64,000 nt of DNA, taken from Fidelibacterota bacterium. GTDB lineage: Bacteria; Fidelibacterota; Marinisomatia; SCGC-AAA003-L08; TS1B11. A model generated the notes under the pieces. The model was not told the origin of the DNA. It was given only the letters and a program-made list of their open reading frames with translations, and did not search any database. Each line of letters starts with the position of its first letter. Position 1 is the first letter of the stretch. Below are positions 1 through 8,621 of this stretch, piece after piece. The stretch covers positions 1 to 64,000 of the forward strand of contig SCKI01000003.1 of NCBI GenBank assembly GCA_004124295.1, written 5' to 3'. The position numbers and the translations under genes were made by a program.

Positions 1-1
1 T

Positions 2-400
2 ACATTAAAAATTAGAGATGCAGCTAGCCAAGGAGATCTTAAAGAAAATGCGGAATATCACGCTGCCAAGGAGACGCAGAGTTTATTAATATATAAGAAA
101 CAAATGATGCAGTCCCATGCGCCATTCAAGATCATCGAGAATAGTGAAATTGAAAACGACAAGGTAGGTTTTGGTAATAAGGTTACAATCCGCGAACAGG
201 ACACAGGAAAGGTCGAAGAATATTTCCTATTAGGCCCGATCGAATTTGAGCTGGGTCTTTTTTCCTCGATCGCAACATACGGTTCACCTTTTGGCCGCGC
301 TCTATCCGGGAAAAGGATTGATGAAGATTTTTCAATTGCAATCCGAGGTAAAATGACGAAGTTCACGATTACTGCAATCGAAAAGATTTTTGCAGGCTGA
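2..400 (+). CDS. greA: Transcription elongation factor GreA, 5'-truncated by the window edge
   Basis: Rescues backtracked RNA polymerase by stimulating cleavage of the nascent transcript. The reading frame is open from base 2, and the first residues carry the classic GreA coiled-coil tip (GDLKENAEYHAAKE), where the two acidic residues reach the polymerase active site. The rest is the FKBP-like C-terminal domain (DTGKVEEYFLLGP, then SPFGRALSGKRIDE). About 132 residues are visible, so roughly 25 N-terminal residues lie outside the window. An internal ATG at 104 would remove the functional coiled coil and is not the start. It ends in a normal TGA and is followed by a long non-coding spacer. Confidence 0.93.
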   Translation, partial: TLKIRDAASQGDLKENAEYHAAKETQSLLIYKKQMMQSHAPFKIIENSEIENDKVGFGNKVTIREQDTGKVEEYFLLGPIEFELGLFSSIATYGSPFGRALSGKRIDEDFSIAIRGKMTKFTITAIEKIFAG

Positions 401-493
401 ACAGCAGCGATATCAGATACTGACCTGCCCCCCAAAATCTGTACCAGTTTCTGAGTTAGGAGTTCATTGGCCTGTCTAGTGGAGTCCTGAGTT

Positions 494-527
494 CACCAAG
501 TCCATCCGGATGCTGCTGCCGAAATAG
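494..527 (+). repeat. Orphan 3' end of a type IX cargo-type gene (scar)
   Basis: A short block reading CACCAAGTCCATC then GGATGCTGCTGCCGAAATAG. Translated, it resembles the terminal K/R-M-L-L-L-K-stop of type IX sorting domains, but no gene lies upstream in that frame. Almost the same block occurs at 8095-8151, and related ones at 13680-13706, 19612-19640 and 20153-20183. It is probably debris from an eroded gene. Confidence 0.5.
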
Positions 528-610
528 GTGTTAAGGCTATCGCCTTGGCAACCGCGAATAAAAACTGCAAAGTTCCGCAAGCAACTGCACTAATTGCCGG
601 ATACGGGTTT

Positions 611-689
611 TCGTTTGTCGACGGGCACGAACTATATTTAAGATCCAGTATCCATTGGGATGTGGAGGTTCGAGTCCTCTCCGCGGCAC
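611..689 (+). pseudogene. tRNA-Leu-like relic, copy 1
   Basis: The 3' two thirds fold like a class II tRNA. There is an anticodon-arm region with loop TTTAAGA (anticodon would be UAA), a long variable arm (TATCC...GGATG), a perfect 5-bp T arm with loop TTCGAGT, and an acceptor strand ending CGCGGCA-CC. The 5' side does not match: no GCCGCGG acceptor strand is found, and the 5' anticodon stem (CTATA) pairs poorly with TCCAG. A functional tRNA is therefore unlikely. A near-identical copy lies at 8205-8281 and a more diverged one at 40706-40780. The shared defects suggest that the element was copied after it had decayed. Confidence 0.55.
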
Positions 690-693
690 CTGA

Positions 694-723
694 CGAGAAA
701 ATAGCCCCAGGTGGGGCTATCTC
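694..723 (+). terminator. Hairpin behind the tRNA-like relic
   Basis: ATAGCCCC-AGGT-GGGGCTAT is a perfect 8-bp stem at 701-720, preceded by GACGAGAAA. The run of T that would follow a strong intrinsic terminator is only weak. The same hairpin with matching flanks (GACGAGAAAGTAG) follows the third tRNA-like copy at 40810-40840, so it belongs to the repeated element. Confidence 0.5.
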
Positions 724-867
724 TCATTCGGCACGAACACCCCCAAGACCGCAAACAACCGTCAACAACCTTCATTTCTACCGGGTACGGAACTGGATAT
801 GGAGGCGGATCACCAGCATTGGATTTCCAGTCCGGTAGATGCACACAGGCTAAAAAATATTAGGCCG

Positions 868-1158
868 TTACGCGCCAGCGGTATAGACCTCGTACAGCCG
901 GACGGACGCCTCCGCGGTGGCAATCTTCGCGATGGCAGGCATAAGCTGTGGCCCGATAACCTGTGCCGCTGCGTTCGCCTCAGCCTCGCTCTGCCAATGG
1001 ATCACCAGGCCATAGTCGCCCACCTCGTTGTCCATAATCATCACTACAGATTGGCAGCCCTCCTGCGCTCTGATCTTAGGCAAGAAGGCATCCGCCAGTT
1101 CCTTGGCTGCAGCTTCATATCCCGGTCCCAGATTAAATTGCACCAGTCGAATAAACAT
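868..1158 (-). CDS. ABM/YgiN-type small protein (putative monooxygenase-like)
   Basis: A 96-residue protein with the dimeric alpha-beta barrel pattern of the antibiotic-biosynthesis-monooxygenase family. It begins MFIRLVQFNLGPG, followed by a helix (AAAKELADAFLPKIRAQEGC) and strands around VVMIMDNEVGDYGLVIHWQS. Members include quinol or heme-degrading oxygenases, but many have no known role, so the substrate is not stated. The start at 1158 is chosen because AGGGAG lies 6 bases upstream; the frame stays open upstream without coding character. It is a single gene with non-coding sequence on both sides. Confidence 0.7.
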   Translation of the reverse strand: MFIRLVQFNLGPGYEAAAKELADAFLPKIRAQEGCQSVVMIMDNEVGDYGLVIHWQSEAEANAAAQVIGPQLMPAIAKIATAEASVRLYEVYTAGA

Positions 1159-1439
1159 TTTATCTCCCTTGAATCTACCTGTTTCCCAGCCTGCGACGCC
1201 CTCCTGGCCCCGGCCACCGCTATAACCTAAGATTTCGTAATTTACGCCCCAATAAGGGCAGTAAATCGTGCGCACGGAAAATAAATCCATGATCGGAATC
1301 TGGTCCATGAATTACTGCACAAGAATTGTCACTGGCTCACACCTCTCACGGCAGTCTGGCAAAAGCTGCAAGCCGGAAAGGTGTAACCTGGAGGAGTTGG
1401 CTTTTAGCTGCAATTCCTTCATCATTATAGTGATGATCT

Positions 1440-1652
1440 GTGCTGCTGAGGTAGGGGAGACCACCTTTCAGGCCTGAAATTGTAACCCAGCCGGATACGG
1501 AGCGGATGCGCGAACTAATCCCCTGTCGAGGGCGTGCTGGACCAGCTGTCCAGTGCATGTGCAGCCCAAGTGCTTTTTCAATGAAAAAACCGACTCTGAA
1601 AAGGGAAGACAGAGGGGTGGGTCCGTTGGAATGGGCTGACTCACATTGTTGG
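1440..1652 (+). repeat. Dispersed tail repeat, copy 1
   Basis: Begins with GCTGCTGAGGTAGG, a decayed copy of the LLLK-stop end of type IX cargo genes. It continues with TTTCAGGCCTGA, GCCGGATACGGAGCGGATGCG, GCTGGACC, TTTTTCAATGAAAAA and CTGACTCACATTGTTGG. The same ordered landmarks occur at 20153-20332 and, directly behind a real cargo gene, at 29843-30003; partial copies lie at 13690-13770 and 24420-24470. No gene was found between 1158 and 1939; the minus-strand frames here are repeat sequence. Confidence 0.55.
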
Positions 1653-1938
1653 CCCAATTTTTGAAACTGCCGTTCTTCTGCTGGGTATTATGAGAGAATA
1701 ATGATGCCTGGCCAAGGACTGGTCTAGCTGCCATCCTTCAGTACCTCTACCAAAGCAGCTCCAAGCGTCCCCTGATCTATCCTAAGATCCTGTCCGCTGT
1801 CTTATTTACTAACTCTTGGTAATACCTGAGGGTAGTGTTAGATTTTTAACACATAAGGGGCAGGCCATATCTGTTCACTAAAAAGCGGATACCTGAGGGG
1901 GACGATACAGCCTGCAAGCATCCCTGTAATGGCGACTC

Positions 1939-2424
1939 ATGATAGATAAAATGCACATCGAGCTTACTCCTGAGTGGGACAAGCTGGAGGAGATCAGGCT
2001 GGAGGCGAGCCGGTTCCTAGAGCAGCACGGTCTGACCGAATCGGTCAACCAGTCTATGGTGATGGTGCTCAGCGAGCTGTTGGAGAACAGCATCAAGTAT
2101 GGCAGCTTCTCTGAGGGCTCGGATAAGGTGTCGGTCCGTCTGGAGGTCGGCCGGGATCAGATTACGGTGGAGGTGACCAATCCAATCAGCGACAGCGCCT
2201 TGCCGGACCTGAACAGTTTGGACAGAATGATCCAGTGGGTCCGCGGTTTCCAGGACCCCTTCGAGGCCTACGTGAAAAGGTTGCGCGAAATATCGAAAAG
2301 GCCCCTTGACGACAGGGAGAGTGGTTTGGGCATCGTGCGCATCATCTACGAGGGGCGGGTGGACCTCGATTTTTTCGTCACCGATAAGGACCTGCTGACA
2401 GTATCGGCAATCCGGAATCTTTAG
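1939..2424 (+). CDS. RsbW-type anti-sigma/serine kinase ATPase-domain protein
   Basis: A 161-residue protein of the HATPase family used in partner switching. The N box is LSELLENSIKYGSF (residues about 46-59) and a G-box-like ESGLGIVRII lies near residue 138. Such proteins phosphorylate a serine of a STAS antagonist and bind an alternative target, often a sigma factor. The next gene is a STAS protein 20 bases downstream, and a PP2C phosphatase follows in the same run, the expected partners. No sigma factor is encoded nearby, so the output is unknown. The ribosome site before ATG 1939 is weak. Confidence 0.75.
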   Translation: MIDKMHIELTPEWDKLEEIRLEASRFLEQHGLTESVNQSMVMVLSELLENSIKYGSFSEGSDKVSVRLEVGRDQITVEVTNPISDSALPDLNSLDRMIQWVRGFQDPFEAYVKRLREISKRPLDDRESGLGIVRIIYEGRVDLDFFVTDKDLLTVSAIRNL

Positions 2425-2444
2425 TCCCGTTTGAGGAGGGGAGT

Positions 2445-2822
2445 ATGGCCAAACCGAGAGTGTACGTCGACAGCCTGTTGAGCATCAGCGTCAGCGAGGA
2501 CGATGAGGCTATCACCGCTGTGTGGAGCGGCAAGAGTATTGAGCGGGAACCGGGGAAGTTCATCACCCCCTTGCTGATGCGGCTTATCAAACGTTGCGGC
2601 GAGCGGGACAAACGGCTGTTGCTCGATTTCCGCAACATCGATTTCATGAATTCTTCCACCATCACACCTCTTATCAAGATGCTTGAACGGGCCAAACGGG
2701 GTTCCGCCCGCATGACCGTGATTTACGATAGTGAATCCAAATGGCAGGAGCTGATATTCTCTGCCCTGACCATTTTCAGTACTAAGGATGACCAGGTGTC
2801 GCTGAAAGGATCCAAGCAATAG
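2445..2822 (+). CDS. STAS-domain anti-sigma-factor antagonist-like protein
   Basis: A 125-residue single STAS domain. The segment LLLDFRNIDFMNSSTITPLIKML (residues about 59-81) is the conserved strand-loop-helix in which a serine of NSST is normally phosphorylated by the RsbW-type kinase and dephosphorylated by a PP2C phosphatase. Both partner types are neighbours here. GAGGAGGGG before ATG 2445 is a good ribosome site. The last base of its TAG is the first base of the GTG of the next gene, so translation of the two is probably coupled. Confidence 0.78.
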   Translation: MAKPRVYVDSLLSISVSEDDEAITAVWSGKSIEREPGKFITPLLMRLIKRCGERDKRLLLDFRNIDFMNSSTITPLIKMLERAKRGSARMTVIYDSESKWQELIFSALTIFSTKDDQVSLKGSKQ

Positions 2823-4207
2823 TGGACCGACCCGATCCCACCACGGCTTACCTCATTGGCAATGGGGCCGAGATTGCGGTCGAGGCCACCTATGTCTCGC
2901 GGTTTACCCTTAAGGTTACCATCCCCAATGGTGCGTCGGTTACCGATGGCATCGAATTTGAGGACCTGGCCATCCTGCTCAATGACGAGCGGGTAGGCTT
3001 GGGGCCCTGCCGGTTCGTGCAGGCGGAGACCCCCGCAATCGGCCACCTCCTGTTCACCCGCGATATCTACGACTACCAGCAGCTCTTTTTTCAGCGCCGG
3101 AAGGCGGTCCTGCAGAGCGGCTTCGCCACCATTCCCCTTATCTTGGAACACCAGCGGCAGGTCAGGCAGGAGTTCAAGGACTACACAGCGGACCTGACCT
3201 ACAGCCTGAACGTCTACCGCGGCATATTCGATGCTATGGATGCGGAGTGTGATGACGAACCGGCTTTCGTGCGTGAAGCGGTCCAACAGGCGGTTCTGGC
3301 CAATGAAGGAACCGATTTCCTCCGCTTCTTCGATGAAAGATTGCAGGCGCTGGAAGATATCGTTGGTAATTATTCGCGGGAAGACCACGCCCGGCACGGA
3401 TTTTACTTCCGTCGCCAGGTGTGGCCTTTTATCCTTCAATCGGCATTGATGCGCAGGACAAACCTCAAGCCCCGCGGCTATTCCGGCGACTCGGAAATGA
3501 TGTGTATGATCTACCGGCAGGAAGACCTGGGTGATACCATTTTCGCGAAACTGATGCACCGCCACCCCGTCAACAGTCTCGCGGCCGAGGCGGTTCGCAA
3601 TCGTTGTAAAACCATCGTGGAGTTACTTAGTGAGGCCCGGGAGAAGGGGCGCCGGGGACCGGGGAACCCGCTTAAGGTGCTCTCGGTGGCCTGTGGGCCT
3701 GCCTGGGAGATAAACAAGCTGCTGCAGACGCCGGAAGACTGCGCCAGCTACGAGTTTACACTCCTCGACCAGGATCCCCTGGCGTTTCAGGAAATTGCCG
3801 AACAGGTGGCCGGCATTGAAAAGCGGCTTGGGGCGCCCGTAAAGGTTAATTACCTGCAGGTTTCGGTGCGTACCATGATGTCCCGGCGGAAATTTGCCGA
3901 TAAATGGCCCGAGTACGATTTCATCTACTCCATGGGGCTGATCGACTACCTCACTGCGCCGGTGGCCAGAGCGTTGCTGGAAAACCTCTACCAACTGCTC
4001 AGACCCGGCGCCGAGATGGTTGTCGGCAATTACCACGTCTGGAACCCCAAGCGGGTGTACATGGAATACTGGGGGGACTGGTCACTATTTTACCGGACAG
4101 AGGACGATTTTCTCGACCTGCTGAGGGCCGTCCCTGACACCCGGAAATCGGTCCTCCTGGATGAATTGGACATTCAGATGTTCTTGAGGGCTAACCGTGA
4201 ACCGTGA
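2822..4207 (+). CDS. SAM-dependent methyltransferase with N-terminal PilZ-like region
   Basis: A 461-residue protein. Residues 1-75 resemble a small beta-barrel, possibly PilZ-like (VEATYVSRFTLKVTIPNG). The middle holds the conserved segment NLKPRGYSGDSEMMCMIYR. From about residue 284 a class I methyltransferase fold begins (VLSVACGPAWEINKLL for motif I, then TLLDQDPLA for motif II). Relatives are sometimes annotated as 3-hydroxypalmitic acid methyl ester (extracellular factor) synthesis proteins, but I cannot show that substrate from sequence. It starts with GTG overlapping the STAS stop codon and lies between the STAS and phosphatase genes, which implies a role in the same signalling unit. 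Confidence 0.72.
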   Translation: MDRPDPTTAYLIGNGAEIAVEATYVSRFTLKVTIPNGASVTDGIEFEDLAILLNDERVGLGPCRFVQAETPAIGHLLFTRDIYDYQQLFFQRRKAVLQSGFATIPLILEHQRQVRQEFKDYTADLTYSLNVYRGIFDAMDAECDDEPAFVREAVQQAVLANEGTDFLRFFDERLQALEDIVGNYSREDHARHGFYFRRQVWPFILQSALMRRTNLKPRGYSGDSEMMCMIYRQEDLGDTIFAKLMHRHPVNSLAAEAVRNRCKTIVELLSEAREKGRRGPGNPLKVLSVACGPAWEINKLLQTPEDCASYEFTLLDQDPLAFQEIAEQVAGIEKRLGAPVKVNYLQVSVRTMMSRRKFADKWPEYDFIYSMGLIDYLTAPVARALLENLYQLLRPGAEMVVGNYHVWNPKRVYMEYWGDWSLFYRTEDDFLDLLRAVPDTRKSVLLDELDIQMFLRANREP

Positions 4208-4320
4208 CGGGGCGAGCGCGGTTTCTGCGGGCTGCAGCAAAGTGGAGTCCTGACCAACCGTATGCACATATTCATCATCAGAACAACCGGCGGACTGTTG
4301 ACCTGGCGCAGGAATCACGC

Positions 4321-5724
4321 ATGGCTGTAAACAGCCCGGCCGCCGTCCCATCCGAAAGCTCCGCCGATTGGCGCGACCGGCGCCTTGTGAATCGAGACGA
4401 GCTGGCCCGCTTCGAGGTGCTGGAGTTCGATGATTACCTGAACGGCATCCTCCACGAGTGGCTCCAAACCATGACCAGCATCGCTTTTACCCTGGTGCCG
4501 CTCTTTTTTATCCTCGACTTCTTTACCATGCCGAAGGAGTTGCTCACCCGCTTCGGCAGCTACCGCCTCGCTTCCACCCTCCTGCTGATCGCCCAGTATA
4601 TCATCATCCGGCGATTCAAAAGCGGAAAATACTCCTTCTTGCACGCCTTCATTGCCTCGCTGAACGTGGGGGGCATGATCGTCCTGATGACGGTGGACCT
4701 GGGCGGATTCGATTCCCGCTATTATGCCGGCCTGAACGTGGTCATCGTCGGGGGCAACCTGCTCATGCCGTGGAGAGCGATTTATACCGCCGTCAACAGC
4801 AGCATTATCATCGGCCTCTATATCGTTTTCAACGTCCTCGCCGGTCAGCCCTACTCCCCATCGGTGCTAACCAACAACCTGTTCTTTCTCACTTCCATGG
4901 CTATTATGGCCACGGCTATCAACCATCTCCGCTACCGCCTGGTAGAAAAGGAATTTTACCTGATGAAGGAGCTGCAGAAGGCCCGTGATGCCCTCTGGAG
5001 TGAGATGGAGCTGGCCAAGCGCATACAGACGGCGCTCCTCCCGGAAAACCGTCGCCTTGACGGCTATGATTTTGCCGCCGTCATGCTGCCTGCCAGGGAG
5101 GTCGGGGGCGATTACTATGATCTGATCGAAGCACCCCAGGGGCGGAAATGGCTCACTATTGGCGACGTTTCCGGCCACGGGGTCGATGCGGGGCTGGTGA
5201 TGATGATGGCCGAGACCAGCATTACCTCCATGATCAACAGCCTGGGGGATACGACGCCCTCGGCCGTCATTGAATCGGTTAACACCATCATACGGCAGAA
5301 CATCTCCAGACTGGGATCCGACCACTATATGACGCTAATGGTGATGGCCATTGGAAAGGACCGGGTTACCCTGGCCGGAAAACATCAGGATATCATTATC
5401 TATCGCGGCGCATCCAACAAGACGGAAGTGATTTCCAACAAGGGGACCTGGCTCGGCATCGCTGATGATATCGGCCCCTACCTCGGCGATACCGATGTGG
5501 AGATCCGCAAGGGTGATTTGATCTTGCTATTCACCGATGGTATCACTGAGGCGGTGAATTCGAAGGGGGAGATGTACGGGCAGCTGCGCCTTGAGCAGGC
5601 CCTTAACCAGTACGCGGACCTGCCCATCAGAAAACTGCTGGATAAGATCATTGCGGAGGTGAACCGGTTCCAGGCGGACCAACTGGACGACATGACTCTG
5701 GTCGTACTCAAGAAGATAGCTTAA
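4321..5724 (+). CDS. Membrane-anchored PP2C/SpoIIE-type serine phosphatase
   Basis: A 467-residue protein with an N-terminal membrane sensor of about six segments (residues 45-215, for example LFFILDFF and YAGLNVVIVGGNLLMPW). A short coiled coil (LMKELQKARDALWSEMELAKRIQTALLP) joins it to a SpoIIE phosphatase domain. Metal-binding motifs are visible: REVGGDYYDL (about 258), GDVSGHG (about 281), LFTDGITEA and LDDMTLVV. It should dephosphorylate the STAS antagonist of this operon. The start at 4321 has AGGA 7 bases upstream; a GTG at 4204 overlaps the previous stop but would add 39 residues without coding character. Confidence 0.82.
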   Translation: MAVNSPAAVPSESSADWRDRRLVNRDELARFEVLEFDDYLNGILHEWLQTMTSIAFTLVPLFFILDFFTMPKELLTRFGSYRLASTLLLIAQYIIIRRFKSGKYSFLHAFIASLNVGGMIVLMTVDLGGFDSRYYAGLNVVIVGGNLLMPWRAIYTAVNSSIIIGLYIVFNVLAGQPYSPSVLTNNLFFLTSMAIMATAINHLRYRLVEKEFYLMKELQKARDALWSEMELAKRIQTALLPENRRLDGYDFAAVMLPAREVGGDYYDLIEAPQGRKWLTIGDVSGHGVDAGLVMMMAETSITSMINSLGDTTPSAVIESVNTIIRQNISRLGSDHYMTLMVMAIGKDRVTLAGKHQDIIIYRGASNKTEVISNKGTWLGIADDIGPYLGDTDVEIRKGDLILLFTDGITEAVNSKGEMYGQLRLEQALNQYADLPIRKLLDKIIAEVNRFQADQLDDMTLVVLKKIA

Positions 5725-5748
5725 GGCCGTTACGGACACCCGATAATT

Positions 5749-8028
5749 ATGGATCGCCCCACGCACTCACAGGATGATTTCCGAATAAACCTGTTCACGC
5801 TCTCGTTTAGCGAGGATATTGAAAGGGACTATCACCGGGATCAGTTTGGGAAGTCCATCCTGCAGATTCGGCTCGCCCTGGTGCTGGGGATTCTATTTTA
5901 CGGGCTCTTCGGCATACTTGATTTTATCATGTTCCCCGAGTCCATCGTCGGTTTTTTAATCATCCGCTACGCCATCGTGCTGCCCTACACGATAGGGATA
6001 CTCCTGTTTTCCTACACCAGGAAGTTCATCAACTTCGCCAACGTCGCGCCGGCATCGGTCATTCTCCTGGCAGGCATGGGCATCAATGCCATGATCATCA
6101 TTGCCCCCTCCTCAGAGAGCGGCATCTACTATGTGGGCCTCATTCTGGTCATCATTTTTGGCTACACTCTATCCAAGATCAGATTCGTTTGGGCCACCAT
6201 TACCGGCTGGTCGATTGTCATCGCCTATGAGATTGCCGCCATAGTTCTGAGCGATTCACCCCTCACGACCGTTATCACCAACAATTTCTTCTTCCTGACG
6301 GGCAATATGATCGGCATGTTCGCCAACTATTCCATGGAGAGCATGGCCCGACGCAACTATATCCAGACCCATTTCCTGGAGGCTGAAAAGGGCAAGGTCG
6401 ATATCCTTAACCGGGAGCTCGAAAGCCGCGTGGATAAGAGAACCGAGCAGCTGAGCGAAGCCAATGAGGACCTGCAGCAGGAGATGGCCGAACGCCGGGA
6501 AGCGGAAGAAAAATTCCGCTCCCTGTTCGAGCGATCCAAGGATGCGGTCTTCATCTCCACGCCGGCAGGCAGTTTTATCGACATGAATCCCGCCGGAATA
6601 GAAATGCTGGGCTACGATTCCAAGGCCGAACTGCTGAAAATCGATTTAGTCCAAGATGTTTACGTCGATCCCGCCGCGCGGCAGCGATACCGTGACCTTA
6701 TTGACAGGGATGGCCACGTTAAGGACCTCGAATTCAATATTAGGAAGCGCGACGGCACACAGATTACGGTCATGGAAACGGCCACGGCCGTCCGGGACGC
6801 TGCCGGAGAGATCATTTACTACCAGGGTATTCTGCGGGACGTGACCGAGAAGCTAGAGTTGCAGCGGCAGCTCATTCAATCCCAGAAAATGGAATCGCTG
6901 GGGACCCTGGCGGGAGGGATTGCCCACGATCTCAACAACGTGCTGACCCCCATCACCCTCTCTATCCACCTGTTGCGGGATAAGCTCACGGACGGACAGT
7001 CTGTGCAACTGCTGGAAATAATGGCTTCCAACGCCAGCCGTGGCGCCGACATCGTGAAACAAGTCCTCACCTTTGCCCGCAGGACTGAGACGGAATTCAC
7101 CCCCCTGCGGCCTGAGCAGCTCATCACGGAACTCCAGAATATAATCGAGCATACTTTTCCGAAGGATATTGAACTTGATATCAGCGTGGAGGATGATCTG
7201 CCGCTCATTAATGGTAATTCGACCCAGCTACATCAGGTATTGCTGAACCTCTGTATCAATGCCCGGGATGCTCTGCCCCAGGGCGGCCACATCACTATCG
7301 ATGCCAGCCAGGTGTTAGTCGAGCCGTCAAGTCTGATCGCCCGCCGGCCTCTCAAGCCCGGTCCCTATGTGCGAATTTATGTGGCTGACGATGGAGTGGG
7401 GATTCCTGCCCATATTACTGATCGAATATTCGAGCCATTCTTCACAACCAAAGGAGTCGGTGAGGGCACCGGACTGGGCCTGTCGGTTATTCATAGCATC
7501 GTCGAGAGCCACCATGGCATCATCAACGTCACCAGCGAGGTGGGTAAGGGGTCCCGCTTTAGCGTGTATTTGCCCGCCACAACCGCCACCATGGGAGAGG
7601 AGAGGGAAAATGCCCGCCCGGCCCTCCGAGGGCACCAGGAGCTCATTCTGGTAGCGGACGATGAGGAATCGATCCTCCTGCTCATGAAGGAAATCCTGGT
7701 ATCCTACGATTACAGGGTATTGACGGCAGAAAATGGCCTCGCCGCCCTGGATCTGTACAAGGAACACCAGGAAAACATTGCCTGCGTGCTGACTGACATG
7801 GTGATGCCGGGGCTGGACGGCACGGCAACCATACGTGCCATTCGCGAAATGAATTCAACGGTGCCCATCATTGCTCTTAGTGGCCTGGCAACAGATGAAG
7901 CAGGCCTGGGTGCTGCTATCGAGGCGTCGGTCCAGGCTACGGTCCCCAAACCGTTCACAGCGGATCTGCTGTTGAAAGCCGTCCACGCCGTTCTGTCGGA
8001 AAACGGCGGGCACGTCAAGACTGATTAG
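5749..8028 (+). CDS. Hybrid sensor histidine kinase (6TM-PAS-HisKA-HATPase-REC)
   Basis: A 759-residue protein. Residues 40-195 form about six membrane segments, 205-255 a coiled coil, 255-370 a PAS domain and 380-450 HisKA with the phosphorylated His393 in [14 protein letters not shown]. HATPase follows with N box [15 protein letters not shown] (about 495), DDGVGIP and [12 protein letters not shown]-terminal receiver (632-750) has the acidic pair DDEE, phosphoacceptor Asp683 (LTDMVMPG) and Lys734. The membrane sensor resembles that of the upstream phosphatase, including an I/DSxYYxGL loop and a TNNxFFLT segment. It lies 24 bases downstream and probably shares the operon. The receiver is the only one in the locus. 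Confidence 0.88.
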   Translation: MDRPTHSQDDFRINLFTLSFSEDIERDYHRDQFGKSILQIRLALVLGILFYGLFGILDFIMFPESIVGFLIIRYAIVLPYTIGILLFSYTRKFINFANVAPASVILLAGMGINAMIIIAPSSESGIYYVGLILVIIFGYTLSKIRFVWATITGWSIVIAYEIAAIVLSDSPLTTVITNNFFFLTGNMIGMFANYSMESMARRNYIQTHFLEAEKGKVDILNRELESRVDKRTEQLSEANEDLQQEMAERREAEEKFRSLFERSKDAVFISTPAGSFIDMNPAGIEMLGYDSKAELLKIDLVQDVYVDPAARQRYRDLIDRDGHVKDLEFNIRKRDGTQITVMETATAVRDAAGEIIYYQGILRDVTEKLELQRQLIQSQKMESLGTLAGGIAHDLNNVLTPITLSIHLLRDKLTDGQSVQLLEIMASNASRGADIVKQVLTFARRTETEFTPLRPEQLITELQNIIEHTFPKDIELDISVEDDLPLINGNSTQLHQVLLNLCINARDALPQGGHITIDASQVLVEPSSLIARRPLKPGPYVRIYVADDGVGIPAHITDRIFEPFFTTKGVGEGTGLGLSVIHSIVESHHGIINVTSEVGKGSRFSVYLPATTATMGEERENARPALRGHQELILVADDEESILLLMKEILVSYDYRVLTAENGLAALDLYKEHQENIACVLTDMVMPGLDGTATIRAIREMNSTVPIIALSGLATDEAGLGAAIEASVQATVPKPFTADLLLKAVHAVLSENGGHVKTD

Positions 8029-8070
8029 GGGCAGAACGGCTGGGGGACAAAACGCCCCCCTGATCACGAT

Positions 8071-8088
8071 GGCTTGCTTGAGCAAGCC
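8071..8088. other. Perfect inverted repeat after the signalling operon
   Basis: GGCTTGCT-TG-AGCAAGCC, an 8-bp stem with a 2-base loop, 43 bases after the kinase stop codon. It lacks a following T run, so a role as terminator is uncertain. Confidence 0.35.
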
Positions 8089-8094
8089 GGAGTA

Positions 8095-8151
8095 CACCAA
8101 GTCCATCAAGGCCTGTCCTGAGTTTGGCGAAGGATGCTGCTGCTGAAATAG
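8095..8151 (+). repeat. Orphan type IX cargo 3' end (scar) interrupted by a REP-like unit
   Basis: CACCAAGTCCATCAAGG is followed by GCCTGTCCTGAGTTTGGCGAAGG and then ATGCTGCTGCTGAAATAG, which reads M-L-L-L-K-stop. The outer parts match 494-527; the inner part matches the REP-like palindrome at 53615-53636, so a REP unit seems to have entered the scar. Confidence 0.5.
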
Positions 8152-8204
8152 CAAAAAGTCGCCACAAAAGTTGTGTTACCGCATACGGACCAGATACGGG
8201 TTTT

Positions 8205-8281
8205 CATTTGTCGATGGGCACGAACTATATTTAGGATCCAGCATCCATTGGGATGCGGAGGTTCGAGTCCTCTCCGCGGCA
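8205..8281 (+). pseudogene. tRNA-Leu-like relic, copy 2
   Basis: The best-preserved copy. Loop TTTAGGA gives anticodon UAG, the variable arm GCATCC-ATTG-GGATGC pairs fully, the T arm GGAGG-TTCGAGT-CCTCT is canonical, and the acceptor strand ends CGCGGCA followed by CGC, so no CCA is encoded. The 5' anticodon stem reads CTATA where CTGGA would pair with TCCAG, and no matching 5' acceptor strand exists. A tyrosine-recombinase tail follows about 90 bases downstream, which fits an old integration site at a tRNA 3' end. Confidence 0.55.
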
Positions 8282-8369
8282 CGCTTTGACAAGCTCAGCG
8301 CAGGCTCCCCTTGCCGGAGAGACGAAAACTTGTACGGCGTAACCGAGTGTCGCCAGGGCTCTCGGGGAG

Positions 8370-8468
8370 GCCGGAGTGGAGCAGGCGCTGGGGCATTCCC
8401 AGGTGACCATCAGCGAGCGCTATTTGAAGTTTCCCCTCAATTACCTCCAGCAGGTCTTCGGTGAGTCC
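8370..8468 (+). pseudogene. C-terminal remnant of a tyrosine recombinase
   Basis: The frame reads EQALGHSQVTISERYLKFPL and then NYLQQVFGES. The LGHS...ERY pattern is the C-terminal box of phage-type integrases, with the nucleophile Tyr in ERY. Nothing of the upstream catalytic R-H-R part is present, so this is a fragment. A second, slightly different tail is at 24280-24368. Confidence 0.6.
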
Positions 8469-8509
8469 AGCGTGCCCAGCCAGGGCAATAAATATAACTT
8501 GCCAGCCTT

Positions 8510-8538
8510 TTGCTATCCCTGCGTCTATCCCTTACATT
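8510..8538 (+). promoter_or_regulatory. Copied promoter block (TTGCTA-N17-TACATT), copy 1
   Basis: The same -35/-10 pair with exactly 17 bases between occurs at 20356, 50421 and 53751, the last in front of the intact FlgO-like/TPR gene. Here the downstream coding start of that gene is lost, but the next gene (ATG 8622) lies 84 bases downstream in the same direction and could use it. Confidence 0.55.
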
Positions 8539-8621
8539 CCCTCGGATCACCAATATAGTGCGACGGCCAGTGCGGGAATGGTCAAAGGGAGGACCGGACC
8601 CATATCCGGGAGGAACCGACA

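Noticed and set aside
545..838. Open frame of 97 codons over the tRNA-like element
   Set aside because: It reads through the tRNA-like 3' half and hairpin; the same residues (YGFSFVDGHELYL) recur at 8171 only because the element is repeated.
1346..1734. Two minus-strand frames
   Set aside because: They cover the dispersed tail repeat and have no protein pattern or ribosome site.
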